Position numbers and translations under genes: made by a program
Notes under the pieces: model-generated
The model's database searches: none
What the model was told of the DNA's origin: nothing
The model's input: the letters and a program-made list of their open reading frames with translations, nothing else
Assembly (NCBI GenBank): GCA_021826225.1
Contig: JAKBAV010000011.1
Span: 1 to 38,520 of the forward strand
DNA length: 38,520 bases
Reading direction: 5' to 3'
Source of the DNA: Pseudomonadota bacterium
GTDB lineage: Bacteria > Pseudomonadota > Alphaproteobacteria > Acetobacterales > Acetobacteraceae
Shown: piece after piece, positions 1 to 8,683 of the stretch
How the letters are laid out: the number at the start of each line of letters is the position of its first letter
How positions within the stretch are numbered: the first letter of the stretch is position 1

Positions 1-1
1 T

Positions 2-673
2 GCCAGCATCGACACCACCGCCGCGCTGCTGGAGCAGGTCCGGCTCACCCAGCCGCATGCCACCGTCATCGTGGCATCGTCCGACAAGGCCTATGGCCAC
101 CAGCCCGTCCCTTTCCGCGAATCCAGGCCGCTGGAGCCGTTGCACCCGTATGAGATCGCCAAGGCCACCCAGGACCTGCTGGCGCAATCCTACGGCAAGC
201 TGTTCGGCCTCAATACCGGCATCACCCGCTGCGGCAATTTTTTTGGCGGCTATGACTTCGCCTTCGAACGCATCATCCCCCACACGATTTCGCGAGTGTT
301 GCGCGGCGAGGCCCCGGTGCTGCGCTCGGACGGTCAATTCACCCGCGACTTCCTGTATATTGAGGAGGCCGCCCGCGCGCATCTCCTCCTCGCGGAAAAG
401 CTCGCGGGCGACCCTTCTTTGCGCGGCGAGGCGTTCAATTTTTCGCATGGGGTGGAACTTACCATCCTGCGCCTGGTGCGGCAGATTATCGTGCTGATGG
501 GAAGCACGCTCGAACCGGTCATCGCCTCGACGGCAAAGGCCGAGATCGCGCATTTGCGGCTCGACTCGGCCAAGGCGGCGGCAAAACTTGAGTGGACACC
601 AGCTCTGGATTTTGCGGCGGGGCTCAGCCGCACCATCGCCTGGTACCGCGCGAATCAGGATCTATTCGCGTAG
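2..673 (+). CDS. NAD-dependent epimerase/dehydratase, 5' truncated by the window edge
   Basis: This is the C-terminal part of an extended short-chain dehydrogenase that acts on nucleotide sugars. The frame is open from base 2 to a TAG stop, giving 223 visible residues; the start and the N-terminal NAD-binding glycine motif lie outside the window. Visible marks are the strand-end motif SSDKAYG and the catalytic-type pair in HPYEIAK (YxxxK), followed by the substrate-side segments GNFFGGYDFAFERIIP and GQFTRDFLYIEEAARA, which are typical of sugar-nucleotide epimerases and dehydratases. The SDKAYG segment resembles CDP-glucose 4,6-dehydratase, but the exact substrate cannot be told from this part. 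The gene ends 5 bp before the convergent ubiA. Confidence 0.85.
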   Translation, partial: ASIDTTAALLEQVRLTQPHATVIVASSDKAYGHQPVPFRESRPLEPLHPYEIAKATQDLLAQSYGKLFGLNTGITRCGNFFGGYDFAFERIIPHTISRVLRGEAPVLRSDGQFTRDFLYIEEAARAHLLLAEKLAGDPSLRGEAFNFSHGVELTILRLVRQIIVLMGSTLEPVIASTAKAEIAHLRLDSAKAAAKLEWTPALDFAAGLSRTIAWYRANQDLFA

Positions 674-678
674 GTGGT

Positions 679-1578
679 TCAGAGTCGCCCCGCCAGGATC
701 GCCAGCGCCACCAGCAGCCCGACCTCACGGTTGAGCTTGAACAGGCTCAGGCACCGCGCCGGGTCATGGATATCCAGCCGGACGACCTGCCACAGCAGCA
801 GGCCAGCCGGGGCGAGTAGCAACCAGCAGGCCGAAGCGGGCAGCGCACTCATTCCCATGGCGGTGGCCAGCAGCAGCATGAACCCGCCATAACAGCCAGT
901 GAGCAGCAGCACGGTTTTCTCGCCGAACAGCCGCGCCGTCGATTTCACGCCGATCAGCGTGTCATCCTCGCGGTCCTGATGCGCGTAAATCGTATCATAG
1001 CCGAGAATCCACAGCACCGTGCCGGCATAAAGCGGCAAAGCCGGCCAGGCGAGATGCCCGGCGGCGGCGGCATAGCCCAGCGGCGCACCCCAGCCGAACA
1101 CGCAGCCGAGCACCGCCTGCGGCCACCACGTTACGCGTTTGGCCAGCGGATACAGCGCCACCAGCCCCAGCGACGCCACCCCCAGCCATTGCGCCGCGCG
1201 GTCCAGCAGCAGCAGCACCGCCAGGCCCACGAGACATAAGGCGGCCAGAAACACCATCGCCGCCCAGGGCTTGACCGCGCCCGAGGCCAGCGGCCGGCCC
1301 CGCGTGCGCTCCACCTGCGCATCGAGTTTCCGGTCCCACAGATCGTTCACCACACAGCCCGCCCCGCGCATCACCACGGACCCCAAGGCGAACAGCAGCG
1401 CCAGCCAGAGCCCGCGCCAGAAACCCGGCGCCACGAGGCAGATCGCCCATAGCCCGGGCAAAAACAGCAGCCAGGCGCCGATGGGCCGGTCCGCCCGCGC
1501 CAGCACGGCATAATCCTGTGCCGCGCGCGGCAGGCGTGCGACCCAACCGGCGCGGCGTATATCGGTGAATCCACTCAT
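679..1578 (-). CDS. ubiA: 4-hydroxybenzoate polyprenyltransferase UbiA
   Basis: This integral membrane prenyltransferase attaches the polyprenyl tail to 4-hydroxybenzoate, an early step of ubiquinone synthesis. It has 299 residues and about eight or nine hydrophobic segments. Both Asp-rich Mg-diphosphate motifs are present: NDLWDRKLD at residues 78-86 and DTIYAHQDREDD at 195-206. I chose the ATG at 1576-1578. A GTG at 1588-1590 would add four residues, but it abuts the Shine-Dalgarno-like GGGAGG with no spacing, whereas that site lies about 12 nt before the ATG. The gene is divergent from rsmE across a very short gap, so the two promoters must overlap each other's 5' regions. Confidence 0.93.
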   Translation of the reverse strand: MSGFTDIRRAGWVARLPRAAQDYAVLARADRPIGAWLLFLPGLWAICLVAPGFWRGLWLALLFALGSVVMRGAGCVVNDLWDRKLDAQVERTRGRPLASGAVKPWAAMVFLAALCLVGLAVLLLLDRAAQWLGVASLGLVALYPLAKRVTWWPQAVLGCVFGWGAPLGYAAAAGHLAWPALPLYAGTVLWILGYDTIYAHQDREDDTLIGVKSTARLFGEKTVLLLTGCYGGFMLLLATAMGMSALPASACWLLLAPAGLLLWQVVRLDIHDPARCLSLFKLNREVGLLVALAILAGRL

Positions 1579-1596
1579 GGTGCTATTCACCCTCCC

Positions 1597-2301
1597 ATGA
1601 GTACCGCGTCAATTCGCCTTTTCGTGCCGTCCACCCTCGCGGCAGGCGCCGAAATCGCCTTGTCCGAGGCGCAATCGCATTATCTCGCCAATGTCATGCG
1701 CGCCAAGCCGGGTGACGAATTACGCATCTTCGACGGCGCCAGCGGCGAGTGGCGCGCTGCCGTCACGGGAATTTCACGCAAATCGGTGGTTCTTACCGCC
1801 CGCGCCCAGACCCGCCCCCAGGCCCCGGAGCCGGATGCCTGGCTCTGCTTTGCTTTGCTCAAACGCGCCAAGACCGACATGGTGGTGGAGAAGGCGACCG
1901 AGCTTGGCGTGGCGGTCATCCAGCCTATCATTACCGCGCGCACGCAGGCCGACCATGTCAATCTCGACCGCCTGCGCGCCATCGCCATCGAGGCGGCGGA
2001 GCAATGCGAGCGCCTCGCCGTACCGGAAATCCGCGCGCCTTTGCCGCTGGCGAGGTTGATGGAAAACTGGCCGGACCGGCCGCTTTTCATCGCCGATGAA
2101 CGCCGCACCAGCGCCCTGCTCGCCCCCGCCTCCGGCCCCTGCGCGCTGATGACCGGCCCCGAGGGCGGCTTTACGGAGCCGGAACTTGAAGCTATCGGTC
2201 GCACACCCCAGGTGACCCGCGTGTCGCTTGGCGCCCGCATCCTGCGGGCCGAAACCGCCGCCATAGCCGGGCTGGCGCTGCTTCTGGCGGCGCAGCCCTG
2301 A
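1597..2301 (+). CDS. rsmE: 16S rRNA (uracil1498-N3)-methyltransferase RsmE
   Basis: This SPOUT-class methyltransferase modifies U1498 of 16S rRNA using SAM. It has 234 residues, the usual length. The N-terminal PUA-like part covers about residues 1-75. The knotted SAM-binding region shows EAAEQCER (132-139), TGPEGGF (186-192) and LGARILRAETA (211-221), which are the family hallmarks. The start ATG lies close to the divergent ubiA start, and I see no clear ribosome binding site, so the message may be leaderless or nearly so. It is followed after 14 bp by gshA, an arrangement I regard as common in alphaproteobacteria. Confidence 0.95.
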   Translation: MSTASIRLFVPSTLAAGAEIALSEAQSHYLANVMRAKPGDELRIFDGASGEWRAAVTGISRKSVVLTARAQTRPQAPEPDAWLCFALLKRAKTDMVVEKATELGVAVIQPIITARTQADHVNLDRLRAIAIEAAEQCERLAVPEIRAPLPLARLMENWPDRPLFIADERRTSALLAPASGPCALMTGPEGGFTEPELEAIGRTPQVTRVSLGARILRAETAAIAGLALLLAAQP

Positions 2302-2315
2302 ACAGGGAGTAAAAC

Positions 2316-3683
2316 GTGTCGAACCCGGGAGACGCCGATCAGCGGATCGTCGAGGACACGCGCGACCTTGCGGCCTATCTCGAATCCGGCAGCAAATCTC
2401 CCGCGGACTTCACCATCGGCACGGAGCACGAGGCCTTCGGCTTCCGCCTGAAGGGTTTCGCAGCACCCGCCTATGACGAGCCAGGCGGCATTGCCGCCCT
2501 GTTGCACGCGGTGCAGGCGCGCGAGGATTTTGCCCCGATCCTGGATAACGGCAACACCATCGGGCTGAAGCGCGGCGCCGCCTCGCTCTCGCTGGAGCCG
2601 GGCGGGCAGTTTGAATTATCCGGCGGCATGCTGGCCGATCTGCACGAGACCAAGGCGGAACTGGATGCACATATCGCGCGCATCCATGCGGTCGCCCCGG
2701 GGCTTGGGCTGGGCTTCGCGCCGCTCGGCTTCCATCCGCTGGCAACGCGCGATGCCATGCCGGTCATGCCCAAGGGCCGCTACAAGATCATGCGCGCCTA
2801 CATGCCTAAAGTCGGCACGCGCGGGCTGGACATGATGTTCCGCACCTGCACCGTGCAGGTCAATCTGGATTTTTCATCCGAGGCCGACATGGTGGCGAAG
2901 ATGCGCGTGGGCGCCGCGCTGCAGCCGCTGGCGACCGCCCTGTTCGCCAACTCGCCCTTCTACGAGGGCAAGCCCAACGGGCTGCTCTCCAACCGCGCGC
3001 AAGTGTGGCGTGACACCGATAATGCCCGCGCCGGCATTCCCGCCGCGATTTTCGAGCCGGGCTTCGGCTTCGAGGCCTATGCCGAATGGCTGCTCGACGT
3101 GCCGATGTACTTCGTCTACCGCGCCGGCGTGTATCACGATGTCGCCGGCGCCTCCTTCCGCGATTTCATGGCCGGGCGCCTCGCGGCCCTGCCTGGCGAA
3201 CGCGCGACCATCGGCGATTTCGCCGACCATGCCACCACCGCCTTCCCCGATGTGCGGCTTAAAAAATACATCGAAACCCGGGGTGCCGATTCCGGCCGTC
3301 CGGATATGATGCTGGCGCAATCGGCACTCTGGACCGGGCTGTTCTACGATGAGGCGGCGCTGGCGGCAGCCGCCGCGCTGATCAAGCCGCTCACCCATGC
3401 GGATATTCTGGCCTTGCGCGAGGCCGTGCCATGCAGCGGGATTAATACCCGCTTTGGTTCTGGAAGCTTGCGTGACCTGGCGGGCGAAGTCATCGGTATC
3501 GCAACGGATGGCCTGCGCAACCGCGCGCGCAAAAATCCGCGTGGCGAGGATGAGACGATGTATCTCGCACCGTTGCGGGACATCGCGGCGGGGGGGCCAA
3601 GCCAGGCCGAGCACTGGCTGGCACGCTACCATGGCGACTGGCGGGGCGATGCCTCGCGGATTTTCGCGGAAGCGGCTTTCTGA
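2316..3683 (+). CDS. gshA: Glutamate-cysteine ligase, plant/alphaproteobacterial type
   Basis: This enzyme makes gamma-glutamylcysteine from glutamate and cysteine with ATP, the first step of glutathione synthesis. It has 455 residues. Family signatures include FTIGTEHEAFGF near residue 32, the SLEPGGQFELSG segment near 92-103, PKGRYKIMRAYMPKVG near 151, and LDMMFRTCTVQVNLDF, which mark the plant-type family rather than the E. coli type. The start is GTG at 2316, supported by GGGAG at 2305-2309 with 6 nt spacing. It probably shares a transcript with rsmE. It ends 10 bp from the convergent ureG. Glutathione supply may also matter for the selenium and redox genes further along, but nothing in the sequence ties them together. 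Confidence 0.93.
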   Translation: MSNPGDADQRIVEDTRDLAAYLESGSKSPADFTIGTEHEAFGFRLKGFAAPAYDEPGGIAALLHAVQAREDFAPILDNGNTIGLKRGAASLSLEPGGQFELSGGMLADLHETKAELDAHIARIHAVAPGLGLGFAPLGFHPLATRDAMPVMPKGRYKIMRAYMPKVGTRGLDMMFRTCTVQVNLDFSSEADMVAKMRVGAALQPLATALFANSPFYEGKPNGLLSNRAQVWRDTDNARAGIPAAIFEPGFGFEAYAEWLLDVPMYFVYRAGVYHDVAGASFRDFMAGRLAALPGERATIGDFADHATTAFPDVRLKKYIETRGADSGRPDMMLAQSALWTGLFYDEAALAAAAALIKPLTHADILALREAVPCSGINTRFGSGSLRDLAGEVIGIATDGLRNRARKNPRGEDETMYLAPLRDIAAGGPSQAEHWLARYHGDWRGDASRIFAEAAF

Positions 3684-3693
3684 ACAGAGCCGG

Positions 3694-4311
3694 TCAGGAA
3701 ACCATCAGCCCGCCCGCCTTCGCGATAAACCCGGCGATCGCCTCCACACCCAGCCCCGCCTTTACCTGCGCGAACACGAATGGCCGCTCGCCGCGCATCC
3801 GCCGCGCATCACGGTCCATCACCTCCAGGCTCGCCCCGACGAGCGGCGCCAGATCGGTTTTGTTGATAACCAGAAGGTCGCTTTTTGTAATCCCGGGGCC
3901 ACCTTTGCGCGGGATTTTATCGCCGGCCGAAACATCGATTACATAGATCGTGATATCCGCCAGCTCCGGCGAGAATGTCGCGGCCAGATTATCCCCGCCG
4001 CTCTCGATCAGCAGCAGTTCGAGCTTGGGAAACAATCCGACCATCTGCGCCACCCCAGCCAGATTGATCGATGCGTCCTCGCGGATCGCCGTATGCGGGC
4101 AGCCGCCGGTTTCTATGCCGAGTATGCGCTCCGGCGCCAGGGAGCCGGCACGGGTGAGAAATTCCGCATCCTCCTTGGTGTAGATATCATTGGTGATCGC
4201 GGCGATCTCGATCTTGTCGCGGAACACCCGGCAGAGCGCATCCATCAGCGCCGTTTTGCCGCTGCCCACCGGGCCACCGATGCCTACCCGTAACGGTCCA
4301 TTCATGCTCAT
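3694..4311 (-). CDS. ureG: Urease accessory GTPase UreG
   Basis: UreG is the GTPase that drives nickel insertion into apo-urease together with UreD, UreF and UreE. It has 205 residues, a normal length. The P-loop is GPVGSGKT at residues 13-20. The metal-binding CPH motif lies in [15 protein letters not shown], followed by [17 protein letters not shown] and the guanine-specificity motif NKTD. The start ATG at 4309-4311 overlaps the ureF stop (ATGA); an in-frame ATG two codons later is the alternative. It is the last gene of the ureDABCEFG operon. Confidence 0.97.
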   Translation of the reverse strand: MSMNGPLRVGIGGPVGSGKTALMDALCRVFRDKIEIAAITNDIYTKEDAEFLTRAGSLAPERILGIETGGCPHTAIREDASINLAGVAQMVGLFPKLELLLIESGGDNLAATFSPELADITIYVIDVSAGDKIPRKGGPGITKSDLLVINKTDLAPLVGASLEVMDRDARRMRGERPFVFAQVKAGLGVEAIAGFIAKAGGLMVS

Positions 4312-4913
4312 GTGCGGAACAACCTCGTATATTGTGTTTCATGTTGCTGCCCGGCGATATCCGCCGCCCAGCTCGCCGTGCCAAGCTCCAGCGATTCGCT
4401 CTGCGCCACCGTGGCACGAATGGCCGACTCCAGGGTTTTTTGCACGCGCAAGCCGGCCGATTGCCCGAGCGGAATCAGGCGCACCGCTGCCGAAATTTGC
4501 GCCGCCACACCCGCATGCAGATAGGCCAGCACGGTATCCGCCAGCGCCATGCCATGCGCGGCGGCAAGCCTGCCCGCCGCCACCGGGTAAGCGGCTTTCT
4601 CCGTGCCGCCCCAGGGACCGGCTGCGGCGGCAAACGCATCGCCCTGCGCGGATGTCTCCAACCGCCGTTCCGCACCAGGGCAAAGTACCAGCGCCAGCCT
4701 TGCAACATCCTCACCCTGATACGCCAGGCGCAGCAGCACCGCATCGCTCCACAGCGCGCCATGCGCCAGTGAATCCTCGATCCACAGGATCAACGCCGCC
4801 TCATCGTTGAGCCCCTGCTCCACAGCCCATTCCAGCCCGCCGGAATAGGCGAAGCCGCCTGTGGGAAAAGCCGGCGAGAACCAGGTGAGAAGGTGCAGCA
4901 GCGCCTCAGCCAT
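4308..4913 (-). CDS. ureF: Urease accessory protein UreF
   Basis: UreF is an all-helical scaffold that bridges UreD-urease and UreG during nickel-site assembly. It has 201 residues from the ATG at 4911-4913. The diagnostic N-terminal segment [16 protein letters not shown] lies at about residues 12-27. The frame stays open a further 28 codons upstream, but that stretch is the out-of-frame ureE 3' end and has no UreF similarity, so the internal ATG is preferred. The start lies inside the last codons of ureE (8 bp overlap), and the stop overlaps the ureG start, indicating translational coupling. Confidence 0.95.
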   Translation of the reverse strand: MAEALLHLLTWFSPAFPTGGFAYSGGLEWAVEQGLNDEAALILWIEDSLAHGALWSDAVLLRLAYQGEDVARLALVLCPGAERRLETSAQGDAFAAAAGPWGGTEKAAYPVAAGRLAAAHGMALADTVLAYLHAGVAAQISAAVRLIPLGQSAGLRVQKTLESAIRATVAQSESLELGTASWAADIAGQQHETQYTRLFRT

Positions 4914-5340
4914 GGCTGTGATACGCCCCGCTTTCGGGATCGAACGGGGCTGCGCGCGCCACCGCCGTGCCACCGAGTTTGCGCACCATGTCAGCAATCA
5001 CATGATCATCAAGAATACGCAGGCAGCCGGGCAGAAACTGCACGGCGAGATGCCGGTTGCCGAGATGCCAGGCGAGCCGGATGAGCGCATCCACAGTGGG
5101 CGCGGTGACTTCCAGCAGCGCCTCATCCGCCGCGCGGACATGGACCAAACCACCATCTTCCAGCGCGAGCGCATCGCCACCTCGAATATGGATGGCCTCA
5201 GGTAGGTCCAACAGAATTTCTACCCCCTGATCGGAGATAAAGCGCAGCCGCCGTCGATACCGCCGGTCATAATCAAGCGTCACGCCATGCGCTGCATCAG
5301 CCCATTCGCCAGCTGCAACGATGCCCAAAGCGCGGATCAT
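4906..5340 (-). CDS. ureE: Urease accessory nickel metallochaperone UreE
   Basis: UreE delivers nickel to the UreG/UreF/UreD complex. From the ATG at 5338-5340 it has 144 residues, with an N-terminal peptide-binding domain and a C-terminal metal-binding domain. The conserved GNRH motif is at residues 94-97 and carries the interface nickel-ligand His. The C-terminus is only HSHG, so the long His-rich tail of some UreE proteins is missing and storage capacity should be low. An upstream in-frame start at 5373 would add 11 residues (beginning MGYGLFYLGG) without family similarity. The gene follows ureC after an AT-rich palindrome. Confidence 0.93.
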   Translation of the reverse strand: MIRALGIVAAGEWADAAHGVTLDYDRRYRRRLRFISDQGVEILLDLPEAIHIRGGDALALEDGGLVHVRAADEALLEVTAPTVDALIRLAWHLGNRHLAVQFLPGCLRILDDHVIADMVRKLGGTAVARAAPFDPESGAYHSHG

Positions 5341-5390
5341 CGTGCCGCCCAAGTAAAACAACCCGTACCCCATGTATCAGAAGTTTTTTG

Positions 5391-5412
5391 CTTCTTTTTT
5401 TTAAAAAAGAAG
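5391..5412. repeat. AT-rich perfect palindrome between ureC and ureE
   Basis: The two 10-base arms CTTCTTTTTT and AAAAAAGAAG flank a central TT, with further T-runs on both sides (5383-5388 and 5415-5422). It can form a weak A/U-rich hairpin on either strand. It lies inside the urease operon, in the 88 bp between ureC and ureE, so it could thin transcription toward the accessory genes or be a dispersed repeat. I remember similar elements from Acetobacteraceae genomes; that recollection is not testable here. Confidence 0.6.
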
Positions 5413-5428
5413 TGATTTTTTTGCATTC

Positions 5429-7135
5429 TCAAAACAGAAAATACCTCTGCGCCATCGGCAGCACCTCCGCCGGCTCGCAGACCAGCAACTCCCCATCAGC
5501 CCGCACCTCATAGGTCTCGGGGTCCACCTCGATATGCGGCGTGGCATCATTATGGATCATCGATTTTTTGCCGATGCCACCACGGGTGTTGCTCACCGCC
5601 GCGAGCGGCCTGGTGAGGCCGAGGCGCTGGCCGATGCCGTCATCCAACGCCGCCTGGCTGACGAAGAGCAATGATGATTCAATCAGCGCGCGGCCATAGG
5701 CACCGAACATCGGCCGGTAATGCACGGGCTGCGGCGTGGGGATGGAGGCATTGGCATCGCCCATCTGTGCCATCACGATCGAACCTGACTTCAGCACCAG
5801 ATCCGGCTTGACGCCGAAAAACGCCGGTGACCATAACACGAGGTCCGCCAGCTTACCCGCCGCGATGGAGCCGACATGCGCGGACAGACCCTGCGCGATG
5901 GCGGGGTTGATGGTGTATTTCGCGATATAGCGCTTGATGCGGGCGTTATCCGCGGTGCCATCCCCCGGCAGCGCGCCGCGTTGCAGCTTCATTTTATGCG
6001 CCGTCTGCCAGGTGCGGATGATGACCTCGCCGACGCGCCCCATGGCCTGGCTGTCGGATGAAAACATCGAGAGCGCGCCGAGATCGTGCAGAATATCCTC
6101 GGCCGCGATTGTTTCGCGCCGGATGCGCGACTCCGCAAACGCGATGTCTTCCGGGATTGATGCGTCAAGGTGATGGCACACCATCAGCATGTCGAGATGC
6201 TCGTCCAGCGTGTTTACCGTATAGGGCCGCGTCGGGTTGGTGGAACTCGGTAGCACGTTGGGCAGGCCAGCGACACGGATGATATCCGGCGCGTGACCAC
6301 CCCCGGCGCCCTCGGTATGAAAGGCGTGGATCGTGCGGCCCTTGAAAGCGGCAATGGTGTCCTCGACGAAACCGGATTCGTTCAGCGTGTCGGAATGCAG
6401 CATCACCTGAACATCGAAACGATCGGCCACCGAGAGGCAGCAATCGATGGCGGCAGGTGTGGTGCCCCAATCCTCATGCAATTTCAACGATGACGCCCCG
6501 GCGCGGATCATCTCCTCCAGCGCCGCCGGCTGGCTGGCATTGCCCTTGGCGGTGAAGGCTAGGTTCATGGGAAACGCCTCGGCCGCCTGGAGCATGCGCG
6601 CGAGGTGGAACGGCCCCGGCGTGCAGGTGGTGGCAAACGTGCCGGTGGCGGGGCCGGTGCCGCCGCCGGTCATGGTGGTTATACCGGAGGCCAGCGCCTC
6701 CTCGATCTGCTGCGGGCAGATGAAATGGATGTGCGAATCGATCCCGCCCGCCGTGAGTATCTTGCCCTCGCCGGCGATGATTTCCGTGCCGGGACCGATG
6801 ATGATATCCACGCCCGGCTGCACATCAGGGTTCCCAGCCTTGCCGATCTTGCTGATCCGTCCCGCAATAATCGAAACATCCGCCTTGACGATCCCCCAAT
6901 GGTCGATGATCAGCGCATTGGTGATCACGGTATCGGCGGCACCTTGCGCGTTGGTCATCTGCGATTGCCCCATGCCATCGCGGATCACCTTGCCGCCACC
7001 GAATTTCACCTCCTCGCCATAGGTGCAAAAATCCTGCTCCACCTCGGCGAACAGCTCCGTATCCGCTAGGCGCACGCGGTCTCCTTTGGTGGGGCCGAAC
7101 ATATCGGCATAGGCCGCGCGGCTCATCCGTGCCAT
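5429..7135 (-). CDS. ureC: Urease alpha subunit UreC
   Basis: This is the catalytic subunit of urease, which hydrolyses urea to ammonia and carbamate in the cytoplasm. It has 568 residues, one more than Klebsiella UreC. All active-site residues are visible with a +1 offset: nickel ligands H135 and H137 (SHIHF), carbamylated bridging K218 (SLKLHEDW), H247, H273 and D361 (SSDSQAMG), and the mobile flap C320-H321 (MVCHHLD). The ATG overlaps the ureB stop codon (TAATG). An alternative start three codons in is possible. Nothing suggests inactivation. Confidence 0.98.
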   Translation of the reverse strand: MARMSRAAYADMFGPTKGDRVRLADTELFAEVEQDFCTYGEEVKFGGGKVIRDGMGQSQMTNAQGAADTVITNALIIDHWGIVKADVSIIAGRISKIGKAGNPDVQPGVDIIIGPGTEIIAGEGKILTAGGIDSHIHFICPQQIEEALASGITTMTGGGTGPATGTFATTCTPGPFHLARMLQAAEAFPMNLAFTAKGNASQPAALEEMIRAGASSLKLHEDWGTTPAAIDCCLSVADRFDVQVMLHSDTLNESGFVEDTIAAFKGRTIHAFHTEGAGGGHAPDIIRVAGLPNVLPSSTNPTRPYTVNTLDEHLDMLMVCHHLDASIPEDIAFAESRIRRETIAAEDILHDLGALSMFSSDSQAMGRVGEVIIRTWQTAHKMKLQRGALPGDGTADNARIKRYIAKYTINPAIAQGLSAHVGSIAAGKLADLVLWSPAFFGVKPDLVLKSGSIVMAQMGDANASIPTPQPVHYRPMFGAYGRALIESSLLFVSQAALDDGIGQRLGLTRPLAAVSNTRGGIGKKSMIHNDATPHIEVDPETYEVRADGELLVCEPAEVLPMAQRYFLF

Positions 7136-7443
7136 TATGCCACGCTCCCCATCACCAGCCCGCGAAACCCGTAAATTTTCCGCGCGCCGCGATAGGGCAC
7201 CAGCACCACCTCACGGCTCTGCCCAGGCTCGAAACGAATCGCCGTGCCCGCCGCGATATCCAGCCGCTGGCCGCGCGCCTCCACCCGGTCAAAATCCAGC
7301 GCCGCATTGGTTTCGGCAAAATGATAATGGCTGCCAACCTGGATCGGCCGGTCCCCGGTATTGGCAACAATCACCACGGTTTTCTCCAACCCGGCGTTCA
7401 GCTCAATGTCACCTTCCGGTGTAAAAACCTCCCCCGGGATCAT
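7135..7443 (-). CDS. ureB: Urease beta subunit UreB
   Basis: This is the structural beta subunit of the urease trimer unit. It has 102 residues, normal for the separate-subunit form of most bacteria. Family segments are MIPGEVF at the N-terminus, [19 protein letters not shown] at about residues 29-47, and [22 protein letters not shown]. The start overlaps the ureA stop by 4 bp (ATGA) and the stop overlaps the ureC start by one base, so the three structural genes are translationally coupled. Confidence 0.97.
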   Translation of the reverse strand: MIPGEVFTPEGDIELNAGLEKTVVIVANTGDRPIQVGSHYHFAETNAALDFDRVEARGQRLDIAAGTAIRFEPGQSREVVLVPYRGARKIYGFRGLVMGSVA

Positions 7444-7742
7444 CGAATCGGCTCGTGTACGGTGACGAGTTTGGTACCATCCGGGAACGTCGCTTCCACC
7501 TGCACATCATGGATCATCTCAGCCACACCTTCCATCACCTGATCGCGCGTGATCACATGCGCCCCCGCCTCCATCAGCTCGGCCACACGCCGGCCGTCGC
7601 GCGCCCCTTCCACCACGAAATCAGAGATCAACGCCACCGCCTCGGGGTGGTTCAGCTTCACGCCGCGCTCCAGCCGTTTGCGCGCGACGATCGCCGCCAT
7701 GGCGATAAGAAGTTTGTCTTTTTCACGCGGCGTCAAATTCAT
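7440..7742 (-). CDS. ureA: Urease gamma subunit UreA
   Basis: This is the small structural gamma subunit of urease. It has 100 residues and begins [17 protein letters not shown], a near-invariant family opening; [20 protein letters not shown] follows at about residues 28-47. A strong GAGGGAG ribosome binding site lies just upstream of the ATG. It follows ureD after an 11 bp gap and overlaps ureB by 4 bp. Confidence 0.97.
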   Translation of the reverse strand: MNLTPREKDKLLIAMAAIVARKRLERGVKLNHPEAVALISDFVVEGARDGRRVAELMEAGAHVITRDQVMEGVAEMIHDVQVEATFPDGTKLVTVHEPIR

Positions 7743-7753
7743 TTTTTACTCCC

Positions 7754-8575
7754 TCATCCCTGCCACACGCGCGGCAGCGGGCCGGTCCGAAGCACTGCCA
7801 GAGCACGCCCGACGAGCCGGCGCAGTTGCGCCGCATCCGGCGCCAACAGGCGCGCCAGCAACACCTCGCCGCTAAAACTCGCACCGGCATGCCCGCCCTC
7901 AAGGGCTGCCCGCACACCGTCAAGCCGTGCCGCCACGCCCGGCCCGGTGGCAAAAATGGAAGCCACCGCCCTGGCCCCCGCCGCCACGCCGGGCCGGTTG
8001 AGCAAAGCCGAGATATCGCCATCCATTCGCGAAACATCATGCCAGATCAACGTGCCCTCACGGCGCAGCGAAATGCTGTCACGCAGAAAACCCTGGTGCA
8101 AGCTCTCACCCATCGCCAGCCGGCCGAACACCAGGCTCTCAACCCCGAGAAACGCCGCGCCCTCGGCCAGCTCAACATCCAGCGTGCGATTCAGCGCGAA
8201 GCCATCGAACAAAATCGTCTCCTGCGGCAAATAATCCAGCCTGGCGTTAGCCCTCACCACCAGCCGCGTACGCACCCGCGCCGGTGCCTCCAGCGCGCGG
8301 TAAACCCGCTCCGCCGCCTGGGTGGTGAACGTGACCGCCGCACCTGGCGCCACTTCCAGCGCGGTATCCAGAATATCCCCACCGGCAATGCCGCCGGAGA
8401 TGTTCAGCGCCACCGCCTCCATCCCCTGTCCGCGCGGCAGCCGCGCCTTTAGGCAGCCTTCCTGGTAGAAACGCTCCAGCCGCGTCACACCGCCATCATG
8501 CTTGAACGCCAGATCCAGCCGCCCGCGCGCGCGTTGTGCTGGCGCGGTCATCTGCTGGGTGGCGATAAAATTCAT
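7754..8575 (-). CDS. ureD: Urease accessory protein UreD
   Basis: UreD (UreH) binds apo-urease first and channels nickel to its active site. It has 273 residues from the ATG at 8573-8575. Recognisable segments are GRLDLAFKHDGGVTRLERFYQEGCLKARLPRG near the N-terminus (spoken of here as a family block covering roughly residues 17-48), NISGGIAGGDIL, and FTTQAAERVYRA. The frame is open to 8971, but the upstream part is the antisense of the permease-kinase gene and is unlike UreD. An alternative start is the ATG eight codons downstream. It is the first gene of the urease operon and is divergent from the kinase gene across 108 bp. Confidence 0.9.
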   Translation of the reverse strand: MNFIATQQMTAPAQRARGRLDLAFKHDGGVTRLERFYQEGCLKARLPRGQGMEAVALNISGGIAGGDILDTALEVAPGAAVTFTTQAAERVYRALEAPARVRTRLVVRANARLDYLPQETILFDGFALNRTLDVELAEGAAFLGVESLVFGRLAMGESLHQGFLRDSISLRREGTLIWHDVSRMDGDISALLNRPGVAAGARAVASIFATGPGVAARLDGVRAALEGGHAGASFSGEVLLARLLAPDAAQLRRLVGRALAVLRTGPLPRVWQG

Positions 8576-8683
8576 GGCCGATGCTGGCGGCACAGCACTT
8601 TCGCCGTCAAGGGGGCAAATAACGCATGGCGGTGCAAAAATTAGCCCTTGACCCGGCAAATCCCCGCACCGGATAGATGAAGC
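8576..8683. promoter_or_regulatory. Divergent control region between ureD and the permease-kinase gene
   Basis: This 108 bp gap must hold the promoters of the urease operon (leftward) and the sensor-kinase operon (rightward), unless ureD starts elsewhere. A TTGACC at 8648-8653 resembles a -35 box, but its best -10 partner falls almost on the kinase start codon. CGGTGC near 8630 and GCACCG near 8667 form a spaced 6 bp inverted repeat that could be an operator. Assignments of individual sites are weak; the position is the main evidence. Confidence 0.4.
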
